Assembly: GCA_025890175.1 (NCBI GenBank)
Contig: JANPYM010000009.1
Coordinates: 1 to 64,000, forward strand
Origin: Ciborinia camelliae
Taxonomy: Eukaryota; Ascomycota; Leotiomycetes; Helotiales; Sclerotiniaceae
Direction: 5' to 3'
Length of the DNA stretch: 64,000 nt
Shown: piece after piece, positions 1 through 11,288 of the stretch
Layout of the letters: each line of letters begins with the position of its first letter
Position numbering within the stretch: position 1 is the stretch's first letter
The notes under the pieces: model-generated
Database searches by the model: none
Seen by the model: only the letters and a program-made list of their open reading frames with translations
Told to the model about the DNA's origin: nothing
Translations under genes and position numbers: made by a program

Positions 1-121
1 CCTAACCCTAACCCTAACCCTAACCCTAACCCTAACCCTAACCCTAACCCTAACCCTAACCCTAACCCTAACCCTAACCCTAACCCTAACCCTAACCCTA
101 ACCCTAACCCTAACCCTAACC
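1..121. repeat. Telomere, CCCTAA repeats
   Basis: About 20 uninterrupted copies of CCCTAA stand at the very start of the window. This is the C-rich strand of the TTAGGG telomere repeat used by most filamentous fungi, oriented as expected for a left chromosome end. The array ends in two degenerate copies of CCACTCTAAA before a different tandem repeat begins. Confidence 0.97.
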
Positions 122-146
122 CACTCTAAACCACTCTAAACCCCTA

Positions 147-515
147 TAAAATAACCTAATAAAATAACCTAATAAAATAACCTAATAAAATAACCTAATA
201 AAATAACCTAATAAAATAACCTAATAAAATAACCTAATAAAATAACCTAATAAAATAACCTAATAAAATAATAAAATAATATAATATAATAAAATAATAT
301 AATAATAAAATAATATAATAATATAATAATATAATAAAATAATATAATAAAATAATATAATAAAATAATATAATAAAATAATATAATAAAATAATATAAT
401 AAAATAATATAATAAAATAATATAATAAAATAATATAATAAAATAATATAATAAAATAATATAATAAAATAATATAATAAAATAATATAATAAAATAATA
501 TAATATATAATAAAA
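147..515. repeat. Telomere-adjacent 13-bp minisatellite in two variants
   Basis: A 13-bp unit (AAAATAACCTAAT) repeats from about 147 to 272 and then changes to a pure A/T version (AAAATAATATAAT) of the same period up to about 515. The two blocks differ only at the CC dinucleotide, so they are one array with a switched unit. The minus-strand open frame across it, rich in Ile/Tyr/Leu, is a translation of the repeat and not a gene. Confidence 0.9.
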
Positions 516-559
516 AATATAATAATATAAATAATATAAATAATACTAATAATATTTTC

Positions 560-1160
560 CCTAGTCAATATTATCCTATATATTATTCAACCCTAATATT
601 TTTCAACTTTTTTTCAACTTTTTTGAAATTAGTATTAATCCAGTAATATTATATATAATTTAAATTTAATTTTATATATTAATTTATTAGTTTAAATATT
701 ATATAACTAGTTTTTAAATTTTTTGAAAATATAAATATTTCGATAAATTTGATCTACTGGCTTACAATAATTTTTTTCGTAGGCTAATGTCTTTTTGTTA
801 AAATAAGCTATTAAAGGCATTAACCCACAAAAAAGTTTGTAAAATAATAGTTAGGGTTAATATTATTTTATATATTATTTAATCTTAATATTTTTTATTA
901 TTTTTTCAACTTTTTTTAAATTAATATTAATCAAGTTATATAATAAATAATTTAATTCTGATTTTATATATTAATTTATTAATTTAAATATTATATAATT
1001 AGTTTTTAAATAATTCGAAAATATTAATATTTCGTCGAATTTAACCCATTAGCCTATAATGATTTTTTTGTTAGACCAATGCCCCCCTGTCAAAATCGGC
1101 CTCTGGAGGCACTGGCCTAACAAAAAAAGCAAAAAAGTTCGTAGAATAATAGTTAGTGAT
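560..1160. repeat. Subtelomeric tandem repeat, period about 291 bp
   Basis: Two copies can be aligned by eye, about 560-850 and 850-1160. Both hold the run TTATATATTAATTTATTA, a short AAATATTTCG-like block, an AATG-plus-pyrimidine block and the tail ending in AATAATAGTTAG. The telomere-proximal copy has T or A where the inner copy has C or G, for example AATGTCTTTTTG against AATGCCCCCCTG. That is the pattern left by repeat-induced point mutation (RIP). Confidence 0.75.
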
Positions 1161-1285
1161 TTTTTTCTCAGGCCAATGCCCCCCTGCAAAAAAGGGCCAG
1201 TGGGGGCACTGGCCCGCGAAAAAGTTCGTGGAATAATAGTTAGGCCTAACAAAAAAAGCAAAAAAGTCCGTGGAATAATAGTTAG
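1071..1285. repeat. GC-rich palindromic blocks with AATAATAGTTAG tails
   Basis: Two hairpin-forming blocks (about 1075-1117 and 1171-1213) pair GGCCAATGCCCCCCTG-like arms with CAGTGGGGGCACTGGCC-like arms. A shared tail, G(T/C)(T/C)CGTRGAATAATAGTTAG, follows at about 1137, 1224 and 1266, with a mutated copy at about 834. The overlapping open frames on both strands come from this repeat and are not genes. Confidence 0.7.
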
Positions 1286-1302
1286 AATCCCGGCATAACA
1301 AT

Positions 1303-3234
1303 TACGTGACAAAGAAAATGCGGCCGAAAAAGAAATTTGGATCTGAATCTCTGCATCCGTCATATGAAAAATACTTTATCCCATTTGAATTTGTTGGATG
1401 ACGATAATACAGAGCTATAGAAAATGAATATATTGAAAAGGAAGGAAAGGGGCTCCAAAGGGTCTGAGAAGGATTAATAGAAACGGGCTGGGTGAAGACA
1501 AGCGAGGCGGGGCAAATCAAAGTTGAAAATGAAAAGAGGGTTGTTGCGAAAATATGCGTAATCCCAAAAGGTAATATGGAATTGTTTGTTTGTTTGTTTG
1601 TTTGCTACTTAAGGTTATACTGAGTTCCATTGGATTGAATTAGATAAGATGAGAGTAGTTTTTGTAGAGGTTGTGATTGAGATACATCAAAGTATTCGGA
1701 AGGCAAGTTAGGAATTGAGTGAATTCAGTGAGGGGTAGGGGGTGAAGAAGATGATTAGGAGGAAAGTGATCGGTTTTGAAGGTATTGCGAAGTTAAGTTT
1801 TGGCCACTACGCAGAATGGTACCAGTTTGAAGGCACTGGAGAACATCTCAATCAATAGATCCGTGGGTAATGTTCGACTGATGAGCGGAAGTAATAGAAT
1901 GGTAATGTATTGCGGGAAGGAGAGTTTCTTAGCTGGAGCAACCAAATGATAGACGCAAAATCTGTGCGAGGCTGTCACTCTTTCCACTCAGTCCTCAAGG
2001 CAAACCTGACACTTGTGCCGTGATAATGAGGTCGAATTTCTTCGAAATAAGTTCAGGATCCCAATCACTCATTACTGTTGGCATCACTTCACTCATGATA
2101 TAAGGCGTTGATCAAGGATAATAGAGTCTGTGTATCCATAGTATTGTCGATGCTATTTTGTGATTGGATCAAAAGACAGCCATATGCCAAGTAAAAAGCC
2201 TCGTAAGTGGTCAGGCTAACTCCTGGAAATAATCTTCGCCATACTCCTATGCACATAATCCTATGCAAATAATTCTATGCAGATAATCCTCTCCATAATC
2301 CAATGTATCACCGCCAAAACGTGATATGCAAGATGCCGAATTCTGCGTTCTTTCCAAATTCGTGCTCATTGGATCCCTCGACGCTTGGCAGCACTTAAAC
2401 TTGATCATTATTCCTGCTGGGTTGGGGTTGCCGTCGATTCATTCATATTCGGCTCTTTCTCGAACATGAGTTCTAAAAAGCAGAGAGTAATCTTCTCTCA
2501 GGCCTTAATAATGGCGACAGTGATATCTTTCGTAGCGTTGAAAATAGCGACAATAATCTCTTTCAAAGTCTTGACAATGGCGAGGGTAGTATGTTGGACG
2601 GCGAGGAAAGGGCTGGGGCAAAAACCGTCGAGAAAGCTCAAGGCAAGTTTGTAGAAGATGCATTGAATCGAAACCATCAAAATAGTATTAAAAGTGACTT
2701 AATTCACCAGCGCACGCCAGCAAGAATATGAATTTTTGGAAAAGAAGAGGATGAAGGAAAATTTGAACCATGAGAACTTCCTCATTGGAGAGACTGCTAA
2801 TCCTGAACTATCCGAATCTGTAACATAATAAACTTTCATTGGAAGTAGCACCGGCAACTGAAGAACCCAGCCACATAGCGAAAGATGACATGGCGAAAGA
2901 TGATGGTCATCATCGACATTAAAGATATCATATGGCTTTTCACAACCCATACAAAAAGGTAGCCAGAAGGATAAAAAATGGAATACAATTTACGAAGAAA
3001 TCCATATGTCAAAAAACAAACTAGACAATTTACTTTTTTCTTGAACTGGAAGAAGCAAATTGTCACATCACGATTCACATCATCCATAATTCATGTCAAT
3101 GTTGGGAGAAGAGTGGCTGACTAAGCGGATGATTATTAGCGTCAGTTCTGTTGATCTTCCCATTCTCCAAACACCCCAGGCCCCTCAATATCAGTTTATT
3201 CAACCGTCTCCTCACCACATATCCACACGCAATC
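1303..3234. other. Subtelomeric stretch with no supported gene
   Basis: I see no recognisable gene. A forward open stretch at about 2490-2680 reads as acidic, internally repetitive protein (LFxS-D/E-N repeats), and short open pieces in shifted frames follow to about 2910. This could be the relic of a repetitive low-complexity gene, but no start, splice sites or family could be assigned. A short imperfect repeat of CATAATCCTATG-like words lies at 2240-2305. Confidence 0.4.
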
Positions 3235-3657
3235 ATGACTGTAACCGAAGCTGTGAAGTCCGCAATTGGACTTTCTGGTACTCCATCTACCAGTATGGCT
3301 CCCTAATCCTCTCAATCTTAATCCCCCAAAGATGACGCTAATGCCCGGTTCAGGCGCAACGCGAGAACAAATGAGCGAAGCCCGATTACCTATCGCATAT
3401 CGTGATGGATGTGCTGGCCTATTGATTCCTCTCAATCGTTGTCGGCAGGAGGAGTACTATCTGCCATGGAAGTGTGAGGTGCGTTTTGCAAGACGCAACC
3501 GGAATACTGGACTATCATGGAGAGAGCTGACATTTGGGATTTGGTGAAACAGCAAGAGAGACATTCCTACGAAAAATGCCAATACGACGAGTTCAAGAAG
3601 AGAGTTGCGAAGATGGACGAATTGAGAGAAGCAAAGGGTGGTGCGAGAAGCAATTGA
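3235..3657 (+). CDS. NADH-ubiquinone oxidoreductase B18 subunit (NDUFB7 family), complex I
   Basis: This is an accessory subunit of mitochondrial complex I on the intermembrane-space side of the membrane arm. I infer three exons, 3235-3292, 3354-3478 and 3553-3657, separated by introns of 61 bp (GTATGG...TTCAG) and 74 bp (GTGCGT...AACAG). The joined product is 95 residues, about the usual size. The family signature is plain: RLPIAYRDGCAG leads into two Cys-x9-Cys pairs (CAGLLIPLNRC and CEQERHSYEKC), the twin CX9C motif that is oxidised on import through Mia40, followed by a basic tail. The second CX9C pair spans the exon 2/3 junction. Exon 1 was chosen because it gives an ATG and an open frame; a different first intron is possible. 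The family call is firm and the 5' end less so. Confidence 0.88.
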
Positions 3658-4821
3658 GATGAGGGCGGGGCGATTAAACATGGATGGATGGATGTACATA
3701 CGGCATGGAAATGGAATACAATTTTGCGGGATATCGATCTGGAGTCAGTATTGTGAAAATTGTCTCGATACGATACGAGACGCACAAGGTGTATTGGAAA
3801 ACGTGTGTACCAGTTTGCCATTTGCATGTTACGACAGACTTCGCTGGTAGACTTGGAATGCCAGTGCTTTTCCATTGGCAATTGGATTGGCAATTCTTGA
3901 ACTCTCGGTATTTACCATCGACTACAATCTTCCTAAGAGCACACGACACACAAATCTGCGCTCATAGTGCAGCCAGAAGGCATTTATCCAGGCCAATGCC
4001 ACGAATTTCTCTTTTCAAATATTGGAGGTACTGCTGCTGAGGATCTTGGTAACTCTCTGTCTGTGAGGCTTGGGTGGATCATCATCTTGTGCTGCCATGT
4101 ACTTTGGGTGTTTATAAACTCTCAGGCTCTGGCCCGCGGATAAATACGATGGTATTTATCTTTACGGGGAGGAGTCGGCTAGGATGAGTAGGTGTATTGA
4201 GTTGTTCTATGGAGTTTATCTTTCACTCCGCTATTGGTGCTTCGTTACACCAACTTTTTCTCGAGCTCAGCTGGCTGCATGTCTTCCGTGCGCTAGTGCA
4301 TGAATTTATCAATCTTATCAATTGCGAGTCGTGAGTAGAACAGCATGGATATGCGTTTGGAGTTTGAATGCGACAGATTGTCTAGGGAAAGTATGTAGCC
4401 TTTTTCAGATGATGATCTGATCTTAAAGATAACGCAGGGACCTGGGGTAGCTTCGGGGTTTTCTAATCCAAACTCTCGCCCTGTCTAGCATCTCCGTCAT
4501 TTGACCTGATTACAATCCTTGAATAACATAATGGTGCTCCATGGCTTCACCTTTTCACAGAGTTACCTGAATTCTGTGAAGCGTACTGTGTTCTGTTAGT
4601 AGATCGATTTTGTCTTAATGGCGGTATTAAAACATCAATGAAACTTCGCTGGAGACTCTTCAAGGCCAACTTTTTCTCTGGTATACTAAAATAAACCTCA
4701 ATACGAGTACATGGTAATATTATGTTCAATTATTCATGAGTCTCACGGTTGCAAACCAACATCAATTGTGGAAAGCACGTTACTGCTTGCTGTATTAGAT
4801 CTACTTTGGTACCGATGTCTT
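3658..4821. other. Intergenic, no gene seen
   Basis: This lies between two convergent genes, NDUFB7 (+) and the racemase-like gene (-). Open frames occur on both strands (longest about 118 codons from 3684), but they overlap each other, contain no recognisable motif and look like chance. It presumably holds the 3' ends of both flanking transcripts. Confidence 0.5.
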
Positions 4822-5637
4822 TCAACCACTTCCATTAGGCATCACCTTCATATGACCCTCCAGGTATATAACCCCAGCTTTCACGCCATCGACAATATAT
4901 ACCTTCCCGGCATCTTCTAGACCCAATTCTTCGACGAGTGCTTCCCTGACCATGTCGTCCATTCCTGCCATACCCGCACACCCCAAACAAACAATGGGAC
5001 AATCTCTTTCTCCAACCAATCTTTTGACTGCTTCCTTCATTTTGGTTCTCACAATCTCCGGCTGAACACTATGAAGCTCACCAGCTGTGAGGCCTGTGGT
5101 CTCCACTCCTTTAAACCTGTCGCATTTCTCACCCCTTTTGACTCCCAAGAATTCTCTTACACCGTCACCCAAAGCTTCCTCCCAGTATTTCCCCGTACTC
5201 ACAATCCCAAAGCCTTCTTTCTTGCCTTCACTGCCGCCTAATCTCTTTTCGTTACCCTGCGACAACAACCCTAAAGACATCATCACGCTCGCCTCAAAGA
5301 TCCCTGTCACGTGTACGTTGGATTTTACTCTCCTCTTCAGCTCCGTAACCAGAGGATGAACACTATAGCAAGCTACAAGAAAGGCATCGTATTGATCAAG
5401 GGTCGAGGTAAGGTTTGAAAGGACGGCTTCGGTGGAGAGAAGGGCATCTTCTTCGTTGTTGATGGATGAGGGGCTTGGAAGGGGAGCTGTGTAAAATGAA
5501 ATCTGTACCTGAGGAGGGTCATTTATGGTAGAAAGGAGAGTATGCAAGCCTTCAGTCATAGACTTGGATGAGTTCGGATTTATAATGAGGAGCTTTTTGT
5601 CTGTAATTCTCCTGGGTTTGGGATCGATGGTAGTCAT
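4822..5637 (-). CDS. Asp/Glu/hydantoin racemase family protein (DCG1-like)
   Basis: A single-exon 271-residue protein. The N-terminus has the family start LLIINPNSSKSMTEGL. Two cysteines in the expected places, ACYSVHPLV near residue 90 and VCLGCAGMAGMDD near residue 217, correspond to the paired catalytic cysteines of cofactor-independent Asp/Glu/hydantoin racemases. Length matches the yeast DCG1 group (about 240-270 residues), which sits in the allantoin and nitrogen-catabolite context in yeast; the true substrate is not known from sequence. The gene diverges from ARP2 with 352 bp between start codons. The first ATG in the frame fits the conserved N-terminus. Family confidence is high; the substrate is unassigned. 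Confidence 0.88.
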   Translation of the reverse strand: MTTIDPKPRRITDKKLLIINPNSSKSMTEGLHTLLSTINDPPQVQISFYTAPLPSPSSINNEEDALLSTEAVLSNLTSTLDQYDAFLVACYSVHPLVTELKRRVKSNVHVTGIFEASVMMSLGLLSQGNEKRLGGSEGKKEGFGIVSTGKYWEEALGDGVREFLGVKRGEKCDRFKGVETTGLTAGELHSVQPEIVRTKMKEAVKRLVGERDCPIVCLGCAGMAGMDDMVREALVEELGLEDAGKVYIVDGVKAGVIYLEGHMKVMPNGSG

Positions 5638-5989
5638 GTTGGTGGTGGTGACTTGTGAGTATTCTTCGGGCTTTGTTTTTAAGAGTAATCAGGTAGCTTT
5701 CGAACAATATATCTTCAATTTCGATGAGCTTCTTTTGAGAGCGATGGAGAGAGAATTATATATCCATATGTAGTCAGAAACAAAAATAACAAATCATTCA
5801 CTTACATGTCGAGTCCCCCAATCACCCAGCCTTACCTAAGCTTGCGAGGCCAGGCGGGGGAGCTTAAGCCTCATTACGGCCATTCCTTCCGACCTTAACC
5901 GCAGCATCGTCAGAATCCACGAGCTACATCACAACTCCAACCATTTCATACATTAAATTCTACAACTTGAGCTGCCACAGTCTGGAATT
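5638..5989. promoter_or_regulatory. Shared divergent promoter, racemase-like gene and ARP2
   Basis: The 352 bp between the two start codons must contain both promoters and 5' leaders. A TATATATCC-like stretch lies near 5757-5765. I see no defined binding site that I can name. Confidence 0.45.
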
Positions 5990-7347
5990 ATGGCAGAACC
6001 ACCAATAGGTATTCTACAATCATTTGACACGTTTGTTCATCTATACTAACGTTAATCGCATAGTCCTCGATGGAGGAACTGGTTTCCTGAAAGTCGGATA
6101 TGCAGCTCAGGTATGTGGCATTCTGGCCTAATAATCATTGAAGCTATCCAAGAGCTTCAGAACTGACTTTCTGGTACTTGCAGAACTTTCCTGAGTTTCA
6201 ATATCCCTCTATTGTCGGGCGACCTATTCTGCGATCTGAAGAAAAGGGCGATGATGGTATGGTCATTAAGGATATCATGTGTGGTGATGAAGCTGCCGCA
6301 GCACGAACTATGCTTCAAGTATCATATCCTATGGAAAACGGTATCGTGAAGAAATGGGATGATATGCAACATCTTTGGGACTATACGTTTTACGAGAAAA
6401 TGAAGGTTGATCCTACCGGCCGGAAGATCCTTTTGACAGAACCGCCAATGAACCCCTTAAAGAACAGAGAACAGATGTGCGAAGTTATGTTTGAGAGGTA
6501 TCAGTTTGGGGGAGTTTATGTGGCTATTCAAGCTGTGCTGGCTCTATACGCACAAGGTATTTACATCTTATCAATTGGGCGGTGTGCGGTGTGTTGCATG
6601 TACTGATTGGAAATAGGTCTCAGCTCGGGAGTTGTGGTCGATTCCGGAGATGGAGTTACGCATATTGTACCGGTTTACGAATCAGTGGTTCTCAATCATC
6701 TAACTCGTCGTCTTGATGTCGCTGGTCGAGATGTCACACGAAACTTAATTGCCCTCTTATTACGTCGCGGATATGCCTTGAACAGAACAGCGGATTTTGA
6801 AACCGTTCGACAAATTAAGGAGAAGCTCTGCTATGTCTCGTATGATTTAGAGTTGGATCAACGCTTGAGCGAGGATACAACTGTATTGGTCGAGAGCTAT
6901 ACTTTACCTGACGGGCGTGTAATCCGTGTTGGTAGTGAACGTTTCGAAGCTCCCGAGTGCCTCTTCCAGCCTCATCTCGTCGATGTTGAACAACCCGGTA
7001 TCGCCGAATTCCTCTTCAACACCATCCAAGCAGCCGATGTAGATGTTCGATCTTCACTCTTCAAAGCTATTGTGCTATCCGGTGGTTCATCTATGTATCC
7101 TGGTCTGCCATCGCGACTCGAGAAAGAATTAAAACAATTATGGTTGACAAAGGTCCTCGGTGGAAACCCTGAACGCTTAAACAAGTTCAAGGTCCGAATT
7201 GAAGATCCTCCAAGGAGGAGACATATGGTTTTCTTGGGAGGAGCAGTTTTGGCAAATATTATGGCTGATAAAGAGAATATGTGGATTACGAAGCAGGAAT
7301 GGGAGGAGCAGGGCACGAGAGTACTGGAAAAGTTGGGGCCTAGATAG
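5990..7347 (+). CDS. ARP2: Actin-related protein 2 (Arp2/3 complex)
   Basis: Arp2 is one of two actin-like subunits of the Arp2/3 complex, which nucleates branched actin filaments at sites of endocytosis and polar growth. Four exons are read: 5990-6008, 6064-6110, 6184-6556 and 6617-7347, with introns of 55, 73 and 60 bp having GTATTC, GTATGT and GTATTT donors. The product is about 389 residues, as in other fungi. Actin-fold motifs are in order: phosphate loop [13 protein letters not shown] at the N-terminus, [19 protein letters not shown] (phosphate 2), [14 protein letters not shown] (adenosine) and the C-terminal [28 protein letters not shown] and the [19 protein letters not shown] segment are Arp2-type rather than conventional actin. 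No damage is seen. Confidence 0.96.
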
Positions 7348-10300
7348 AAGTAGAAGAGAGGAGTTTTATGGTGGATTGAGTCATTGATAAATATGAATGC
7401 ATTGCGTGGGCTAGTTTTTTTTTCTTTCTATGGTATGGAATCAAATTGCTTTTTGTGTCGGGGCATATCAGTGAAATACATAGCTTGTGAATGTGGTTCA
7501 TTTCTATAGTGCCAGAACTTACATTTGATCATCCTAGTGGAAATTTCTCGGCTTGGAGAGGAGAAAATAAACGGCTTCACCGACTTGGGTAGTTTTATAT
7601 TACTATTTCCACTCATTCGAAGGCGATTTCTTTCACGGTCGGTCTTCCAGCAAGATGTAGATTATCAATGTTGTAGCAACTTGGGTTGGGTACTTTAGGA
7701 ACCCTGATGATACATCCATGCTTGGTTGTTTGGTTGTTTGGTTGGTAGTCCAATATTTTAACGGTATGATTTTCCTTGCTGCTTTAGGATATAACCTCTC
7801 ATCCCAACTTGCTCTGCCTTGAACACTGCCCAACTCTGCGAGACACTATTGTTAAATGTGACACATCGTTACATCCCATATCGAACATTAAGCTGGATAT
7901 TAGCTCTCTCGAGTCTTCTGATCAGTTCAAGTCGAACCACTGGACTGGGCAGAACTACTCGGTATAACTACTCGGTATAAATCGTTTGCCTGGAATTCTC
8001 CGCGTTCAATTTGACATCCCGGGCCGGCAATGAGCTACCCAGAAGAATATGATAAATCCTGGATTGAGCTGATCTTTACAACACTGAGTTCCTCGAGAAC
8101 GTCGAGCTAGTTGGGTGCCATATCGAATAGACAGTTGTATATAACAGATTCCTATGACGTATATTCCCCCCAAAGCTTCAAGGCATCAAACTCTTGCAAT
8201 AAAAAGTCTCTTAGTCCAAGTGCTCTTCTATTCATCAATGAGTAGTAGGTGATGTATCAATAATTCCCGGGTTAAAACTAGGGATTTGTGTCCGTCAATC
8301 AACCGCCAAACAGCCGCGCATAAAGCATACTGACCCCAATTGGTTGCCAGATTTATTCCAATCTCGAGTCAAGGGAATATTTCACCTCATAATTGATCAC
8401 CAAGAACTATATACTCGAAAAAGGGATCACAAGCCGCGGTTTCAGAATATCTGATAAACCAATCTCCCCCATTCGAGGTTTGTTGTAAAATATTCGAATT
8501 GTATGGAGCATTTGCTTTCCACCTCGGTAATAAGTGAAGTATCAAATAGTTGGGATAGGTGAGATATGTGTCTTCTGGAGTATATACCATTAGCGATGAG
8601 TGTCGCTGCAGTATGTGTGATGATATGGTCGTGGGTGGTGCGTCCCTGATGATAGCGTAGATATATGGTATCGAAATTGACAATCCCTTCAACATCGGTT
8701 TGCTGAATGTCTCGGAGAAAGGTAGTATAATCTGTAAACCACCTTCCTCAGTGACAGTTTACCCGGTCTCTTGACCAACAGTATTGGACGACCAAATGTC
8801 TAGAAATATGTTTCTTGCCGGTTGACAAATCTTTTTCGACTGATGAGTTATGCTTATGGCACGTTAAGCTTTTAAACAGCATTTACACTCATGGTAACGA
8901 TATTGATGATGCTAGTGACGGCATCTTACAATATCCTGGATCGTTAGACAGTTTAAAACTTCCTTTCTCAAGTATTTCATGCGCTATACGAAACCCACAA
9001 AAAAGAAGTTCAAATCAGAAACGTTGAAGAGACTAAATAGATTGTGGTAATTTCAGGACATACATCTGGGTGTAGAATCAAGTTACAAAATTCAGATTAT
9101 ACAAAAGCAAATGTGATAGTTATCTGCATCAGTCTCTACATATCGTCCCGTCTGGCTGTACCTCTCCGAGCCAACCCTTTCCACTGTCACTCTTCACTAA
9201 CTTTTCGATTACCCATCACAGAAGAGCAAATAACGGAAGTACTAGTAGATTGAGTTATAGTTATAGTCACGCTAGCCACATCCTTGATAGTGGAAAGGAT
9301 TCAGTCAGATATTTGAGTATGGGAAATGTTTCACAGGAGACAAGGTATGCGATGGATATATGAATTGATAGGGGATTGTCGAGGAGAGGATCAATGTTGA
9401 GAATGACGTGAGTGTGGGAGTTGAGGAGAGGTATTTGGAGATGATATCCAGAATAATCAACCAAAAATGAATTCTTAATTTCTGAATTCACACTAGTCAG
9501 AAGTCAGAACCATGTTTGCTTTCTTTCTGACCAACACTTAACTTCATCCCTACCTATAATACATACCTTTTGCTCCAACTCAAATCGATCTTCTTGTAAG
9601 GACTCTTGAATCTTATTACCGGATTCCCAAATTTTCCCTGCTAATCTGGCACCATGGTGAAAGTCTCCACCCCTCTTCCACAACCTTCAATCTCAATACA
9701 TATAAATGAAAAATAGTCTAAAATAGCTCCCAGTATGATATAACATTTGCTCCTTTACTCATCCTGTCAGAACTCCAAGAATGTAGTTTCTCTTCCCTGC
9801 AAAAGTCGCGTGTAACTTAAATGTTTCTCATCACATATATTATTCTTTTCTTTTAATTAAAATTTTGGATACTTATTTTCAATCGAACTGTTGAATATAT
9901 ACATTTTTCGAGAAAATAATTTCGATGTACAACTTCTTTTTTCTGATTAAATTTTTAAATATAGATTTTAGTTTCTATTAATTTCAATCTTTTCTAGGCA
10001 TTTGCGGCACGATATCTGACGGTCAGAGATCACCTAACGAATTGAATCGATGTCAAAGGCCTATTCTCACCGGGGAGAGCTTTACCATCTCAAACATCAA
10101 AAAGGCGGGTTTTTGAGTGGAGGGAATGTGTGACGGAGGAAACATATTGAATTGAAGAGAAATGAATTGACTCACTGCATTACAGTCACGGTAAGCATAG
10201 TCATCGCGGGATGTATAGTATGCATGGGGACGTGATCCATCATCCGCTATCAGCAATTATTGAGTAAATACGAAAGGTTCTGTTTCCTTCCGGCTCCCAA

Positions 10301-11288
10301 GCTATTTTTCCTCGTCCAAGTTCTGATGTTTAGCAAACCGTGACATGCAGACAGAGCAGATACGCCTATGCATGACCGTGAGGAATTTCTGTCCCCAAAT
10401 GGTTTGATAGGTGGTCCATCCCGAATCAAGAACATGTTCTGAATCCACTTTTCCATTGAATTTAAACTGATGATGTCCAAGCTCACAGAAAAAAGCAACA
10501 GCTCGCGAAGGCTTTCTTTCAAGAATGATCGCTTTGCTGAGATGACTTGATTTGTGCTGGTGACGTAGGTGGAACTAGTATCTTATATAGTATGTTAGCA
10601 AGCTAGGTTCTCGAATCTAGTATTGTCCCTTTCAGGCGGTTGGGCTAGTGGTAAAGCTAACGATCACCTCATCACAGTGATAACCTGTGGATTCAATAGG
10701 CTGGGATAGTTCCAATTAATCCGTCCGAAAAAAAGAAATAATGTAGTCCTTCCGCCCCAGAATAGATATGCTAGAAATATCACGCTTCTTGGAAATAATT
10801 AATTTGGTCATAAAAAAATTTATTTTGAAGATTAAAACGTGACATTTATACGATATTGATCTCATTAAGACCAGATATTTGAAAATCTTATGCTAGCTGA
10901 ACTGTTAAATACTGTTGATATAAAGTAGTTCTATATACACTAGCTTAGTCATCGAGCTGATTCCATAGAACGTAGCTCGTTACACAATAATATAATGATT
11001 AATAAATACACTAATAGACCAAGATTTCCATTTGTTCTGCGTACCCTCGAAGCAGATGCACAAAACCAACGTCATGTGAGACATAAAAGTGTGATTTATG
11101 CTACATGAGACGGAGATGGTTAGAACGCATATATGCCGTGAAAAAAGTTATTCTTCTGATTTCAGATTTTCGTTTACATATCAACGGAAGGAAAATATAT
11201 GGCTCCGCAGAAACACAATAGCACCCTCCTTTTAGTTGATGAATGAGCTCCGCTACCAGAAAAATGACATAAAAATAAGGAAGAAACA
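7348..11288. other. Gene-poor 3.9 kb, no supported gene
   Basis: No family could be recognised on either strand. A minus-strand open segment (about 8757-8387) and a plus-strand one (8815-9027) have coding-like composition but no motif, start context or splice partner that I trust. 9830-9990 is strongly A/T rich. A degenerate tRNA-like segment lies at about 10635-10705 and a short dispersed repeat at 10913-10996, listed separately. Confidence 0.45.
10913..10996 (+). repeat. Dispersed MITE-like repeat, copy 1
   Basis: The sequence TGTTGATATAAAGTAGTTCT...CACTAGCTTAGTCATCGAGCT...TTCCATAGAAC...AGCTCG...ACACAATAATATAAT matches, in inverted orientation, the copy at 23199-23297 over its whole length, apart from an indel of about 18 bases in the central hairpin. 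It has no coding capacity, so a non-autonomous mobile element is the simplest reading. Confidence 0.7.

Noticed and set aside
260..568. 102-residue minus-strand frame rich in Tyr/Ile/Leu
   Set aside because: It is the translation of the 13-bp A/T minisatellite.
1049..1520. Overlapping frames on both strands
   Set aside because: They follow the subtelomeric palindromic repeat units and have no independent coding signal.
3684..4040. 118-residue plus-strand frame after NDUFB7
   Set aside because: Matching open frames exist on the opposite strand, there is no motif, and it lies where the 3' end of NDUFB7 is expected.
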